The position numbers were made by a program, and so were the translations under genes. Shown here one piece after another: positions 25,839-36,654 of a DNA stretch of 64,000 nucleotides. The DNA is taken from contig JABYQU010000026.1 in assembly GCA_022264855.1 (NCBI GenBank), forward strand, positions 186,001 through 250,000. Reading direction: 5' to 3'. The stretch's first letter is position 1. Every line of letters starts with the position of its first letter. Source of the stretch: Lenzites betulinus (taxonomy: Eukaryota; Basidiomycota; Agaricomycetes; Polyporales; Polyporaceae). The notes beneath the pieces are model-generated. The model had not been told where the DNA came from. It ran no database searches and saw only the letters and a program-made list of their open reading frames with translations.

Positions 25839-25845
25839 ATATAAG
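25839..25845 (+). promoter_or_regulatory. TATA box of EH2
   Basis: ATATAAG lies about 80 bp before the EH2 ATG at 25925. Confidence 0.5.
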
Positions 25846-25924
25846 TAGACGTCCTCACGCATGGCAGCGAAGCCCCTACCCCCCCAAACTGCTCCACTCA
25901 ACGTCCCTCGCAAAGTGTGCAGCG

Positions 25925-27154
25925 ATGGACCCCTCCCTCTTCAAAACCACCGCCGTCTCTCGCGGATTCACGTACCGCTACTTCCACGCGCCCCCCGCAC
26001 CCGGCTCCGGCAAGCCGACGCTGCTCTTCATCCACGGCTTCCCGTCGAGCGCGTATGACTGGAACCAGCAGGTCGCGTACTTCCGGCCACGCGGCTTCGG
26101 GCTGCTCGTCCCGGACATGCTCGGCGCGGGCGGGACGTCCAAGCCGGAGAGCGCGGACGCGTTCCGCTTCGCGCTCATCGCGCGGGACGTCGTGGATCTG
26201 CTAGACCAGGAGGTCCTACAGACCGTCGTTGGGATCGCACACGACTGGTGAGATTCTTAGCAATTGGACGCACCTGTGAATTCGCTGCAGTGGTGACTGA
26301 TTGGACATCAACCGTAGGGGCTCAGCGGTGCTATCGCGTCTTGCGAACCTGTACAGCGAGCGTTTCTCTGGATTTGCGTGGCTTGCGCTCTCCTACTTCC
26401 CGCCGCGCTGGCAACAGTCCGCGATCGGACAGAGCGTGGCAAAGACGGAGACCGGGACGCTTGGATACTGGACGTTCTTCTGCAGCGAGGACGCGCCCCT
26501 CTTAAGTGCAAAGAACGTCAGTGATAAACTGCGCTTATCGTCGCGAGTGTTGAAGCTGACGCGGGCCGCGATGTGCCCAGATCGACAGCTTCATGCAGCT
26601 CACGTTCCCGACCAATCCGGACTTCTGGCGGGATTACCTTTTGCCCCAGGGCAAAACGAGGGAATGGATGGAGGAGGATCGCAAGCCCGGCTTGCCTTCG
26701 TGGCTCTCTCAAGAGGCGAGTGATATGTTTCGCAATGCCTTTGCCGAATACTGACGGAACATGGCGCTCAGGATTACGACACCAAGCGCGAGATTCTTCT
26801 TAACGGGGGCATCCGGTCGGCTGCGAACTACTATAAAGCTATGATGAGCGGTGTGAATGATCAGGACAACGCAAGTGCGTACCGCTTCGTGTCGCACCAT
26901 GCGGACAGAGCTTGACCGCCTCACGGTCACTTTCAGAAATACCAGAGGAGGCGGAGGCGATCAAGAAGCCCGCGTTGTTCTTCGCTACGACGCGCGATGC
27001 TGTGTGCACGTCGACCGAAGGCAAGGCTGTCATGGCGCAGTATGCTCCGCATGCGACGATCATCGAGCTCAACACCGGCCACTGGCCGAACTTGGAACAG
27101 GCGGAGACGGTGAATAGCGATCTTGAGCGCTGGGTGGGCACTCTAGGCCTGTGA
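25925..27154 (+). CDS. Soluble epoxide hydrolase paralogue EH2 (divergent)
   Basis: Same five-exon plan as EH1. Exon 1 has HGFPSSAYDW and ends with AHDW, the nucleophile Asp. After the intron come GSAVLSRLANLYSERF, then a cap with GYWTFF and NYYKAMM. The last exon has ATTRDAVCTS and the catalytic His in NTGHWPNLEQAE. It is the most divergent of the four copies: it has two extra residues (PGS) near residue 27, the cap Lys of GYWKFF is Thr, and the Pro usually following the acid region is missing. All catalytic elements remain. It lies 425 bp after EH1 on the same strand, a tandem duplicate. A different substrate range is plausible but not shown. Confidence 0.85.
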
Positions 27155-27280
27155 GTTCACCTGGTTACAGAAGCTAGCTCGTGTCAAGACTGCCAATGTG
27201 CATGTCATTACTGCAACAGTGTATTAGCATAGTGTACGTGAAAATGACGTGGCCACGAATGTGAATTTTTGTAATATCGT

Positions 27281-28770
27281 CTACTGCTTCTTCGCCTCGC
27301 GTTCCAACTTGCGTAAGGCACGCTTGCGGATGCTCTTGTGGAGGCCGTGGGTGTACCGAACGAAGGCCATGTTCCATCCAATGACGTTCTGCCGATATAA
27401 TGTGAGCGTCATCAAGAACTTAAAAGTGCGCTGAACGTACCATGACATAATCGAGCAGCGAATGGCTCCAGTAGGGAGTCACGACACCGGGGCGCTTCGT
27501 CCACAACGCACCGCAGGGGAGGCCAACCTTGGACAACACACTGCGCACAAACGCTTTCGGCGTAGGGATGAGCGCATTCGACTTGCGGATCTTGGACATG
27601 TTGGAGACCTGCGTCGGTGGTGGACCAGGGCGGATGAGTGAAAAACCTGCTTTGAGCACAGCGCGGACACTTACGACGAAGTATGTGTTCACGCATTCGA
27701 CATCAATGCCCTTGCCCCGGACTTCCTCGGCAAGAGAGCCAGTAAACGAAGACAGGAACGACTTTGTGCCAGCATAGGTCGACAACATGGGCGACGCAAC
27801 ACTACCACCGGAGAATGAGCCCATGTTGACGATCAGACCACGTTTCCTGTGTACCTCAGTCAAATCGCGTCACCCTTGTCAGGGTTGTTAGCGTACCTCT
27901 CGACCATGCCCGGGAGAACAAGTTTGGTGAGCTTGACTACGGAGGACACGTTGATGGTGACAATATCCTCCATGTCCTGCTCCTTCGTGGCATGGAAATC
28001 CTCAGGGTAGTTATAGGACTTGCCAGCGTTGTTGACTGCCATGAAATGTGAGCAGCCGCCGTGCGTATATTGGTATACCAATGCTTGAGATACGCACTGA
28101 GGACACCAATGTCGAGACCCGAAAGCTCCGCCTCCAGATGCTTCCACTGAGCCGTATCGTGTAGCCTTGAGAGGTCCATGGTCACGGCCTTCGCCTGCAC
28201 CTTTTTGTTGCCCGTCGACTTGGACTCTGAGATACAGAAGATTAGCGTATGATCTGACGAGAAAGAGAGTACTCGTACCAATTTCAGTAACAAGGGATGC
28301 CAATGCGGAAGCGTTGCGAGCAGAGACGACGACGTTGAATCCCTGCTGAGCAAGCTGGAGCGCATATTCGCGGCCAATGCCCTCCGAGGCACCCGTTACA
28401 ACTATTTGGGGATCGGTTGAGTGCCAGAACGCGTCGAAGCAATCGCAAAGCCGTACCTGCCCATGCACCCTTGCCTGCGCCATATTTCTTGAGCTAGTGT
28501 TCGAACGCACTCAATGATAAGCTCGCCTCGAGAGACAATGGGATAAAAACGTACACTCTTTCCAGAGACTATGAAGGTTTGCAGCAAGACGAAGAGCGTC
28601 TTGAACGTAAACCTAGCAAAGGAGAAGGAGCCGACGGCAAGCAGGAAGAGAGCAAGCTTCGGATAGTCCGTTACTGGCGCGAAGTCAGACAGGTATCCGC
28701 ACATCTTCTAAGCCTATTTACCTAGCACATGAGAAGACGGAACAGAGATAGTGGTGAGGAGGCTGGCCAT
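27281..28770 (-). CDS. Very-long-chain 3-ketoacyl-CoA reductase (KAR/IFA38-like)
   Basis: Short-chain dehydrogenase of fatty-acid elongation, normally in the ER membrane. Hydrophobic N-terminus (LALFLLAVGSFSFARFT), then a short exon coding LKKYGAGKGAWA. The NADP-binding motif is VVTGASEGIGREYALQLAQ, followed by NNAG, and the catalytic motif is STYAGTK (Tyr and Lys). The C-terminus ends REAKKQ, a Lys-rich tail suggestive of ER retention. Starting at ATG 28770 and removing a 48-nt intron with a CTGAC branch site gives MASLLTTISVPSSHVL joined in frame to VTDYPKLALF. A start at ATG 28704 (MCGYLSDFAP) is an unspliced alternative. It converges with EH2, with only 126 bp between stop codons. Confidence 0.88.
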
Positions 28771-29106
28771 GGCGACGAAGCAATGAGGGCGGAGGAACGA
28801 GTTCCAAGATCCCTACCTCATATACGTGGTACGCGTTCGGCGCTTATGACGGCCCCATTAGTTCGGCTATAAGGGCACATACTAGTCAGATCTAAGATCT
28901 AACCGGCGATGTCCGTTAGACTTACCCGCTTTAATTCGCCTGTATTTACTAGTACTTCTTACCAACAGTCATTAACACAACCACTTGCCAGGACCGTTCG
29001 GCCAAACTTGTTACTTCCATGTCGAGAACGTCCGTGTTCTTCATTAGCTGTTTTGACAACGATTGACACGCTCTGTAGCCTGTGCTGATAGGTGAAGCAT
29101 CACCTG
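28771..29106. other. Intergenic, upstream of the ketoacyl reductase
   Basis: Spacer between the reductase start and the MITE. No coding frame supported. Confidence 0.4.
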
Positions 29107-29586
29107 GACTCAGTAGGACCCATGCCTATGCTATAATATGTCCGATCGTAATGTCGATAGAAATGGCCTAAAAATGGGCCCTATGTCCGAGTCAGTATGT
29201 CGTAGTAAACACCTTATATACGGTTCAATGTCCGATAATTTATGTTGAGGTAGATGGGCCATGGCGGGGAAGGTCCGATCGGTCATGTCGAGTGAAACGG
29301 TGGCTAGCTGACCAGGCGCCCGCTACCTCATAGTCCATGTCGGCCGCTGAAGCCCATAGGTATGTGCTGGTATGCAAAGGTACACAAATGGTTGAGCACC
29401 AGTATGTACCGACACCCCTATGCGCTCGAAGGGCCGACCGCTCATGTTGAGTGAAACATACCCCAAAATCGTAGGTACGAAAATCATGTCGAGTTAAATG
29501 CCCAAAATCCATGTCGATAGAAACCCCCATATTTGGGGGTTTTGCGATCGGACCTACTACAGCATAGGCATGGGTCCTGACTCAGT
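29107..29586. repeat. 8-bp target-site duplications (GACTCAGT) flanking a MITE
   Basis: GACTCAGT occurs at 29107-29114 and again at 29579-29586, immediately outside the two ends of the inverted-repeat element. Perfect 8-bp direct repeats are the insertion footprint of hAT-type transposases. Confidence 0.85.
29115..29578. mobile_element. hAT-type non-autonomous element (MITE), 464 bp
   Basis: Both ends begin AGGACCCATGCCTATGCT reading inward. The terminal inverted repeats extend to 34 bp with 31 matches and end in GTCCGATCG. The element is flanked by the GACTCAGT duplication. Inside, a short motif (ATGTCGA-GTGAAA or ATGTCGATAGAAA) recurs about five times around 29150, 29286, 29444, 29486 and 29512. 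A palindrome CCCCCATATTTGGGGG lies at 29524-29539. No transposase frame is present, so the element would need a transposase in trans. It sits between the 5' ends of the ketoacyl reductase and the acetyltransferase, so it could affect their promoters. Confidence 0.85.
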
Positions 29587-29734
29587 GCACATGCGCACAA
29601 ACGTGACTCGTACGTCAACTGTCGGCGAGAGAAGGACTTCAGGGACTCGTGCGACCCACGACGCTGCTCTCTACCTCACCCCTGCCTTGTAGTTCTTGTA
29701 AGAGAGTGACCGTGCTGCAAAGGCCGCTGAGACC

Positions 29735-30614
29735 ATGGAATACACATTCAAAATTCTCGATGGACATGATATCACTGATGAGCAGCTCAAAACATGCGCT
29801 ACACTCTTCAGCAATCACTACGGGATATGGGCAACCGATGCGCCGCCTCCCTTCAAATCAGGTAAGTAGGTGGACCACATAAAAGTCCCCTCTTTTTGCG
29901 TACTCATAGCTGATATGTTACAGGTAATCGCGTCAAAATGTCAGCCGCGAAGTTACGAAAGGAGTGCCTCAGTGCCCCAGAAAACTCCCTCATCGTGACC
30001 TGCTTTCTCGAAGGTGATCTTGTCGGGCACGCGTGTGTCACGAAATGGCGCTACGAGGGCGGCAAGTGCTCTCTTCTCTATACCAGATGATATGGTTCTG
30101 AGAGGTGCTCTAGGATACATCGGATGGATCACTCAGCTCGTCGTAGATAACAGACATCGTCGACGTCACATGGCGACAAACATGTTGCGGATGCTCAAGC
30201 AGCACCCCGACGTCAATCTCATGGGCATCGCGTCCTCTCACCCTGCCGCGTGTAACTCTCTCTGCAACCTCTTCAGTTGGTGGACCGTATCTTTGCTACT
30301 TTGCTCGATACTCATGCGCCATTGCAGACGGGAACACTCGCGACGTCGACCTCAAATTTATCTCTCAGCACGCGACAGCCGTGCTCGCATCATCTCCTAT
30401 CCCTTACCTTCATAACGCATTGCTACAGGGAGCACTCGCGGGTGTTCCCGGCGGCGGCTACTCTGCGAACACGTCGTTCTTCGTCGACCACAACGAGCCC
30501 TTAGGGATTCTGCGAACTTACCAGGAGAACGATAAGTGGGCGTTTGAAGAGCTGCTCGACGGCCATGAGTTCCTGGTGCTCGTTCCTGTTCCCGGGCGTT
30601 CCATCCGACTATGA
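29735..30614 (+). CDS. GNAT-family N-acetyltransferase-like protein
   Basis: Four exons of about 240 codons. The start MEYTFKILDGHDITDEQL lies 157 bp after the MITE. The acetyl-CoA-binding region is QLVVDNRHRRRHMATNMLRML: a beta strand, then Arg-rich loop and helix, matching GNAT motif A, though the usual first Gly is His. The second intron (30062-30113) uses a GC donor with the consensus GCAAGT. Splicing there, and at 30277-30328 or so, keeps one frame through LFNGNTRDVDLKFI to PGRSIRL. No targeting signal. Substrate unknown; fungal members of this type are mostly uncharacterised. The frame and splicing suggest an intact gene. Confidence 0.7.
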
Positions 30615-30693
30615 TGTTTCTTGTACAACACTGACACATATCGAACATACATATTTCAGGTTACAATAATACGTGTTGATGCTCTCCACATGA

Positions 30694-32222
30694 TCATGTC
30701 GCGACCACAACCTGGTACTGCACAGGCCCATTGATGTGCATGCTGTCGACCGTCCCCCCGGTTTTGAGAGCGTGGGCCTTCAAACGCTCGACCTCCTCCC
30801 TGATCATCGCGTCTTTGCTCCCGCGCGACCGTGGTACGAACCGCCTTCGCGGGCCTACGATCTTCCAGTCAGGCAAACGCTCCGCACCAAGCTCTCGGAG
30901 GATCTTGAGTTCAACGAGTGACTATTCGTTGTGTGAGAAAGCCAAAATCGTTGAGGGTATAAGAAAGGCCTACGTAGTCCTGTGCGTTCGGGCGGTTGAG
31001 GTTGAGAGGCTCCTTCAACGTTACGGGCGGGTTGGTAATGAACCGCGGGATGCGAAGGTGATTCTTCGAGGCGGAGTGCGGCTAAAGTGTTTGAACTCGT
31101 TATCTATGGTCGCTTTGAACATTATAATGATACATGGCATACCATGAAGGGATGCAGGAGAATCACATCTCCGGCTTCTCCAGTTAGCTGCACCGTTCTG
31201 TCAGTAATAGTAGAAGATGTATGCACGATTATAGCACCAACCTCGACGAAGTTCTTGCACGACTGAATTGAACATATGGAACGGCTCCCATCCGGGTCTT
31301 GTGGCATCTCGCTGGCTCCCTCGGGATGTTCGTACAACCTGCAGCTCGCCCTCAGCATGACCATACACACAGTAAAGAGTGTATATACCTACCATTGTAC
31401 AACGTTCTTGATACCATCTGGGGCGATATATGTTCCCCCTGCGCGGGGGAGGATGTCATCGAAGAGCACAATCACTGTTAAGCCTTGCTCCCCAGAGTCA
31501 AGGAAGTGGGTGAACCTGGAAGGGATACTACATGAGAATGTCATTCACCTTCTCAAGCAGTTCCACCGACGTACCAGTCTCCATCGCTAAATAAACAGGA
31601 CGTCGATCAACATCTGTGCAAAAAGAAGCAGGTAGCGTGATACGCATACATATGCCAATTACCCAAATCCTTCGGCAGAATCTCCTTCTGCACCCATCGG
31701 TCAGTTCAGGACAGAATTGGATTGGACGTTCGCGAAGCTGCGCACGTTAGCCCACTTATCTGATCCCAGATTCACAATAAGACTATCCCCGCAGCTCTCG
31801 AATAGCGTAGGGTCGATTCTGTCCTCCCCGCCCAGCAGCTCACCTGCGCACCACCACGCGGGCCTAGTCAGTGCCCTCCGACTCGCGGGCTCACAGAAGG
31901 GCGTTACGCGTACACATCGCACCCCACGCCTTTGGCATGAACTCCCGCGTAGGCACCTCGCGGTGTCGCGGCATATGTATCTGCACAAGTGGTATTCAGT
32001 AAGCCCTGATTCGAGTAACATCGTGAAGACGATGAGAGGAAGACGCGCCTTTTCCTTCGTCCATGTCGTTTTGTCATCGGGATCATAGCCCAGGCGAACC
32101 CATACGTTCTCGGTGAATGCACGACGGTACGTCTCTTCGACGGCGTTAGGGATCTTGACCCAGCCGTGCTCGAGGAAGTGCGCGCGTTGCTCGGGCGTAA
32201 GATGTTTATACTCAAGAGACAT
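30694..32222 (-). CDS. Phytanoyl-CoA dioxygenase-like Fe(II)/2-oxoglutarate oxygenase
   Basis: Begins MSLEYKHLTPEQRAHFLEHG, a typical PhyH-family start; a start 14 codons upstream (32264) is possible. Conserved parts include VPTREFMPKAWGAM, LLGGEDRIDPTLFESCGDSL, and DLGNWHI joined through a 12-nt micro-exon (31575-31586) to DGDWFTHFLDSGEQGL. This supplies the iron-binding His-x-Asp. The distal segment is TGEAGDVILLHPFMV with the second iron His. It ends GPVQYQVVVAT. The family hydroxylates acyl-CoA or related substrates using Fe(II) and 2-oxoglutarate. The exon around 31260-31330 could be read in two frames; I chose the one continuing into SCKNFVEV. Substrate unknown. Confidence 0.75.
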
Positions 32223-32264
32223 CGGATACGAGCTCTGGCGTCGGGCACGAAGGAGGTCAGGCAA

Positions 32265-32790
32265 AACGATACGGCATTCAATGGCTATATATTCCGGTGT
32301 GTTCTAAGTCAGCATGGTGGGAGACGGCAAGAGACGGTCCGTGTAGGATACATGACATGGTGCGGTATAGTACCCGATTTGGCAATAGGGCCCCAAGCTG
32401 ACGGCGGATTTGAACCACTTGCTCGTACTTTCCAAAGCGGACGGAGTATTGGCCGTTCGACATGTTCGTCTGCTAAACATCGCTCGTTCGACCACAGTCC
32501 GTCTGTCTCCTCGTTGTGCGCACTCCCGCTCTTGTCGCTGCCTTGCTTGGATTGCTTTGTCTGCTGCTATCTGCTGTAACTTATGTTTATTCGTTCTGCG
32601 CTAACTTGAGGTCGTTTCCGTAAACTCATTGCTTTATCTAGTCCTATATGAGTAGTGATTCGTCGTGAGTGGTTACTTTGTCCGAACTAATATCCTTGCG
32701 ATCTGAGCATGGCCTGATTGTTCCATCCGTGTATGATCATACAAGTAGCAGAGGATCCTCTCCGGTACGCTGCACCTATGCCCTCCCTCG
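32265..32790. other. Divergent intergenic region, no gene seen
   Basis: Between the dioxygenase (-) and the disordered-protein gene (+). Probable shared promoter region; short overlapping frames are unsupported. Confidence 0.4.
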
Positions 32791-35700
32791 ATGTCTATGT
32801 TCATCAACCTTGTCCCCTTGCAGGCGCGATTCCGTCCCGAATCTCCTAGTTCAGATACAGATAGAGCGGCGAATAGCTCTTGGAGACAATCTGCGACCAC
32901 GTCCCATTCCTCTGCCGCGTTTCAAACGCCACAAACCTCGAGCACTCCTGTTCTCCGCCAACCCGTCGGATTTGGCACGGGTACGCCATCTGTACCGACG
33001 TACCAAGCACAACCTGCTCAGGTTCCAACAAGCACTCAACATTTCCTACCGGGACAAGCCCCATCCCGAGATGTTGCGACCCCCTCCCCCAAGAAGTCGT
33101 CGAAAAGCCCAGGGAAGAAGACAGCTAAAGAGCACTCTGATGCCTCATCGCGCAAAGGACCAGTGACCGACAAGGGTGCGCCTTCACAGCCTGCGCCCAT
33201 ACAAAATGCTCCTCTTCAGAGGACCGCGTTTCGAGTGGAGAGTTACACAAACAACCCTGGGCCTTCGACGGTCGATCAGAATGGCTCTCAGGAAGGGCCA
33301 TACGGCTCAGCCTATCGAGCGAGCATCGAAGGCAAACTCAAGGGCAAAGTGTCGAAGTCTAGCAAGAAGCCGTCTAAGAACTACACGTTCAAGTTCACGT
33401 CTTTTCCAGGACACCCTGCACCACCGCTCGTCCCGCAGGAACCTCCCCGACCATCCTCTTACTATTACCCGTATCAGCACATGCAACTACCCGAGAATCC
33501 TCCGTCTCATTATCAATCACGTACGCCGCCCCCGCCTACTACGCCTGAGGAGAGGCCGCAGTCATCGTATTACCGCTACGACTATGACAAACTGCGCCAG
33601 AGCGCACCATCTGCTCGGGCTGCCAAGGCGGCCACGGCAGCGGCAGCTCCTCGACCATCACGAACCAGCCACCCCACTACTTCACGGGCCAATCACCCCC
33701 CTAGTTCACCGACCAACCACCCCCCTAACGCGCGTTCGAATCCGGAACACAATTATAGCCTACGATCCAGTCAGCGCAAAGAGCCGCCTATGCCTCATAC
33801 AAGCCACCATCATAGCCCCCAGCCTGCTCAATATGATCGCGAGAGCTCGACGCCATCACCTGCCGACACTCATTACTACGATTCCGATCGTCCACTCTTG
33901 CCTCCGCTACATCCTTCTACTTATGCCCATCCCCCAGTACACTCCCCACCGTACGTTCCTCCGTCGCCGGAGAAACAGTACAGACCTGAATCGAACTCGC
34001 GACGGTATTCGCCTGCCAGTCGCTCAACTTCGGATTCTCGACAAAGTACCAGCTCGTCGGCGCGCCCGGCTGCCACGGTCCCACCACAAGCTGCGCGCCC
34101 CTGTCGTGTACTGACGCTGCTGATCGAGGACAGGAGAAGCCCAGAGGACGATTGCTTTCTCGCAGAGGTCAAGGTGCCATTGAAGCCCGCCGATAGTGGA
34201 GACGAGGGCTTTTGGGCCGACGCGCAGGACATCGCACAAGAGCTTCAAAAGGGTCCTTCCAGGATCGATGGTAGATCTCGCTCGATCTTGCATCGCATCG
34301 TTGTATCTCACAGGACGTACAGGTGCAGCGAAGGTATACACGATGCGTGGGAAATATAAACAGTACTTCCTGAGGGTCACACCCGAAGGAGAAGCTTTGA
34401 GTCAGTCTGCGAACTTGAAGATCACCACCGACCGTACTCTGGAAATCGTGGTAGAAGATGTGGGCATCCATTCCTACCCTCGGCTAATTACACCTAACCC
34501 CGTGATGCGTAGAATGAGCCAGCTCCAAGCAAGCCTCGACGAAAGCACCTTTACAGCTCACCACCGCGTCCTCGACATAGGGCTCCTACTGCTGTGACCG
34601 AGCGTGTGAGGTCCCCATCCCCCCCATCCTCCGCTCCTCCGCCTCGACATTCGAAACGGTCAAGCTTGTTCAGTGTAGAAGATCCAGCCTCGCCACGCGA
34701 AGAGCGCTTTGACAGAAGAGACGATCGTGCGCCTACCACGTTGGAAGTGCCTTCAAAACGGCCGCGTTCAACCAGTATACAAAGTGTGCAGTCATTGCTG
34801 TCGGAAAGCTACACACCGCCACCCCTCAGCAATACGTCAGCCTCGCCGTTCGGGCCGCGTTCGCCTTCTGCGGGTGTTGCACCTACCGTGCACTCACGGA
34901 GTCCGTCGCGTACATCCCTTCCGCCCCATCCCCAACCCCCAGACCCTGCGCCCGCGTCTCCCATACCCCAATCGCCCGAGCCTCCAGACCCTTTGCCCCC
35001 TCCGCCGCAGCGGGCTGCTAGCCAGTCTTCGAGGCCAGCACCTACCTTCGGAATTTCTGTCCCAAAACCTGCGCCGTTTTCCATGCGGATTCCCTCGTTG
35101 TTATCGCCCTCTTCGCCCTCGCCCTCGCCCTCACCACCGAAAAAGCCGAAGCTCACCCTGACTGAGGACAGACCCAGCGACCCACAGCCTATGTCTCCAG
35201 CCGTGATCAAACCACCCACTTACCAGTGGACCACCTCGCGGACGCCCTCACTTACCGACTCTTCCACACCTGCGATCGCGAACAAGAACAGGGCTTTCAG
35301 CTTCACCGCAGCGCCCGCAGCGCCCGCAACAACCCCGAAACGTAACCCGTTCGAGCAGTACGGGAACTCGTTCAGTCTCGCGAGCCGCATTGTAGATCCC
35401 AATCGCAGCCCCAGCGCGAACGCGACCTTCCCGTCGCTTTCCACCGTTTCCATGACCGGCCATCCTCCAGGGCCTATGTCCGCGATGCCCACGACGCTCG
35501 CCCCGTCCGCGACAGCGCTCACCCATACGCTAGCGGGCCCAAGCGGGACGGCGCTCGACCAGACCGTTGGGACGTGGATCCGCGGGATCGTGTCCAAGGA
35601 GCCTTCGTGGGACAAGTTCGTAGAACGGCGGCGGCGCACGCTCAAGATATCCGAGCAGCTGGAGCAGTACAAGTACGTGCAGCGCATCTTCGACCGGTAC

Positions 35701-36084
35701 GTGGGCACGTCGACGCCCGTCGACCTCCAGGGCGCCGGGGGCGTCGTCATCAACAGGGTGCGTTCCGTGTTCCATTCTTCCCTTGTTCTCTGCGAGACCG
35801 CGCCCGGGTCGGCTAGACACGCACAGGGCTGACGCGATCTTGCGCGGGCGTAGGTGCAGGTGCTGCGCGCGTTCAACCTCCCGGCGTCGTGGGGCGAGGA
35901 GTGCACGGAGACGCTCGTGCTGACGACGCTGTATGGCCCGGGCGGGACGCGCTGCGACGACCCGCGCGTGCGCGACATGATGGACGCGGAGGCGCCGGTC
36001 ACGACGACCATCCACGCGCGGAGGTTCTTGACGCTCCTGCGGGAGATCCATGGGCAGTGGACGATCGCGCATCCGGATGGGTAG
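32791..36084 (+). CDS. Large intrinsically disordered protein, function unknown
   Basis: About 1000 codons, dominated by Pro, Ser, Thr, Tyr and His low-complexity sequence in two long exons (32791 to about 34260, and about 34594-35762). The only ordered-looking parts are a segment RVLTLLIEDRRSPEDDCFLAEV with YKQYFLRVTPEGEAL after the first intron, and a C-terminal domain (GTWIRGIVSKEPSWDKFVER, YVQRIFDRYV, ASWGEECTETLVLTTLYG). The last exon starts near 35853 and ends at 36084. The junction between about 34470 and 34595 is unresolved: the two frames need a 1-nt phase change and no ideal GT-AG pair was found. No recognised domain. A nuclear or scaffold role would be a guess. Confidence 0.6.
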
Positions 36085-36654
36085 TGTTTTGGTGGGCAGT
36101 TCGTAGAATGATGGGTCGGTCTTCCAGGGTTCGAAGTTCAGGACTGATGAGGGCCCTTTTGCTCCCCTGGGCATTAATGGAACGCTTGACGGGTCGAGCG
36201 TGGGTTGGCGGCGCCCTTGAGCACCGGTCACTTAAGCGGCAGGGCGGATGGAACATGAAATGAATTGCTTTTGAACGTCTGTCTATCAATCCCCTTCGAA
36301 GTCCCACTTCACGGCAGCGTCCGACAAACGATGTTACATAAAGATGTACTCGATACAAGATGGCCTCTGAAGTCAGGTTCGGGAGCCATAATTAGGCGGT
36401 TTGTTATGGGTACCTTCGCCGAGGATGAGTTCGCCTATCCGAGGAGGTAGTGCGGTCTAGAGTCTGCACAGTTCATCGCTATGGCGTTGAAGACACCGCC
36501 TATTCACTGGCTCGCCTGAGAGACGCATATGCACGTACGAATGATAACCGTTATCTCTAAATCCAGGGAAATAAGCGGGGACATATGATGTAGCACTAGT
36601 ATGCAGAGTGTAGAGCAGATCACTATCCAATCCGAAAGCCATGACGAACAAGTA
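36085..36654. other. Intergenic between convergent genes
   Basis: 3' ends of the disordered-protein gene and the carrier gene face each other here. No coding signal seen. Confidence 0.45.
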
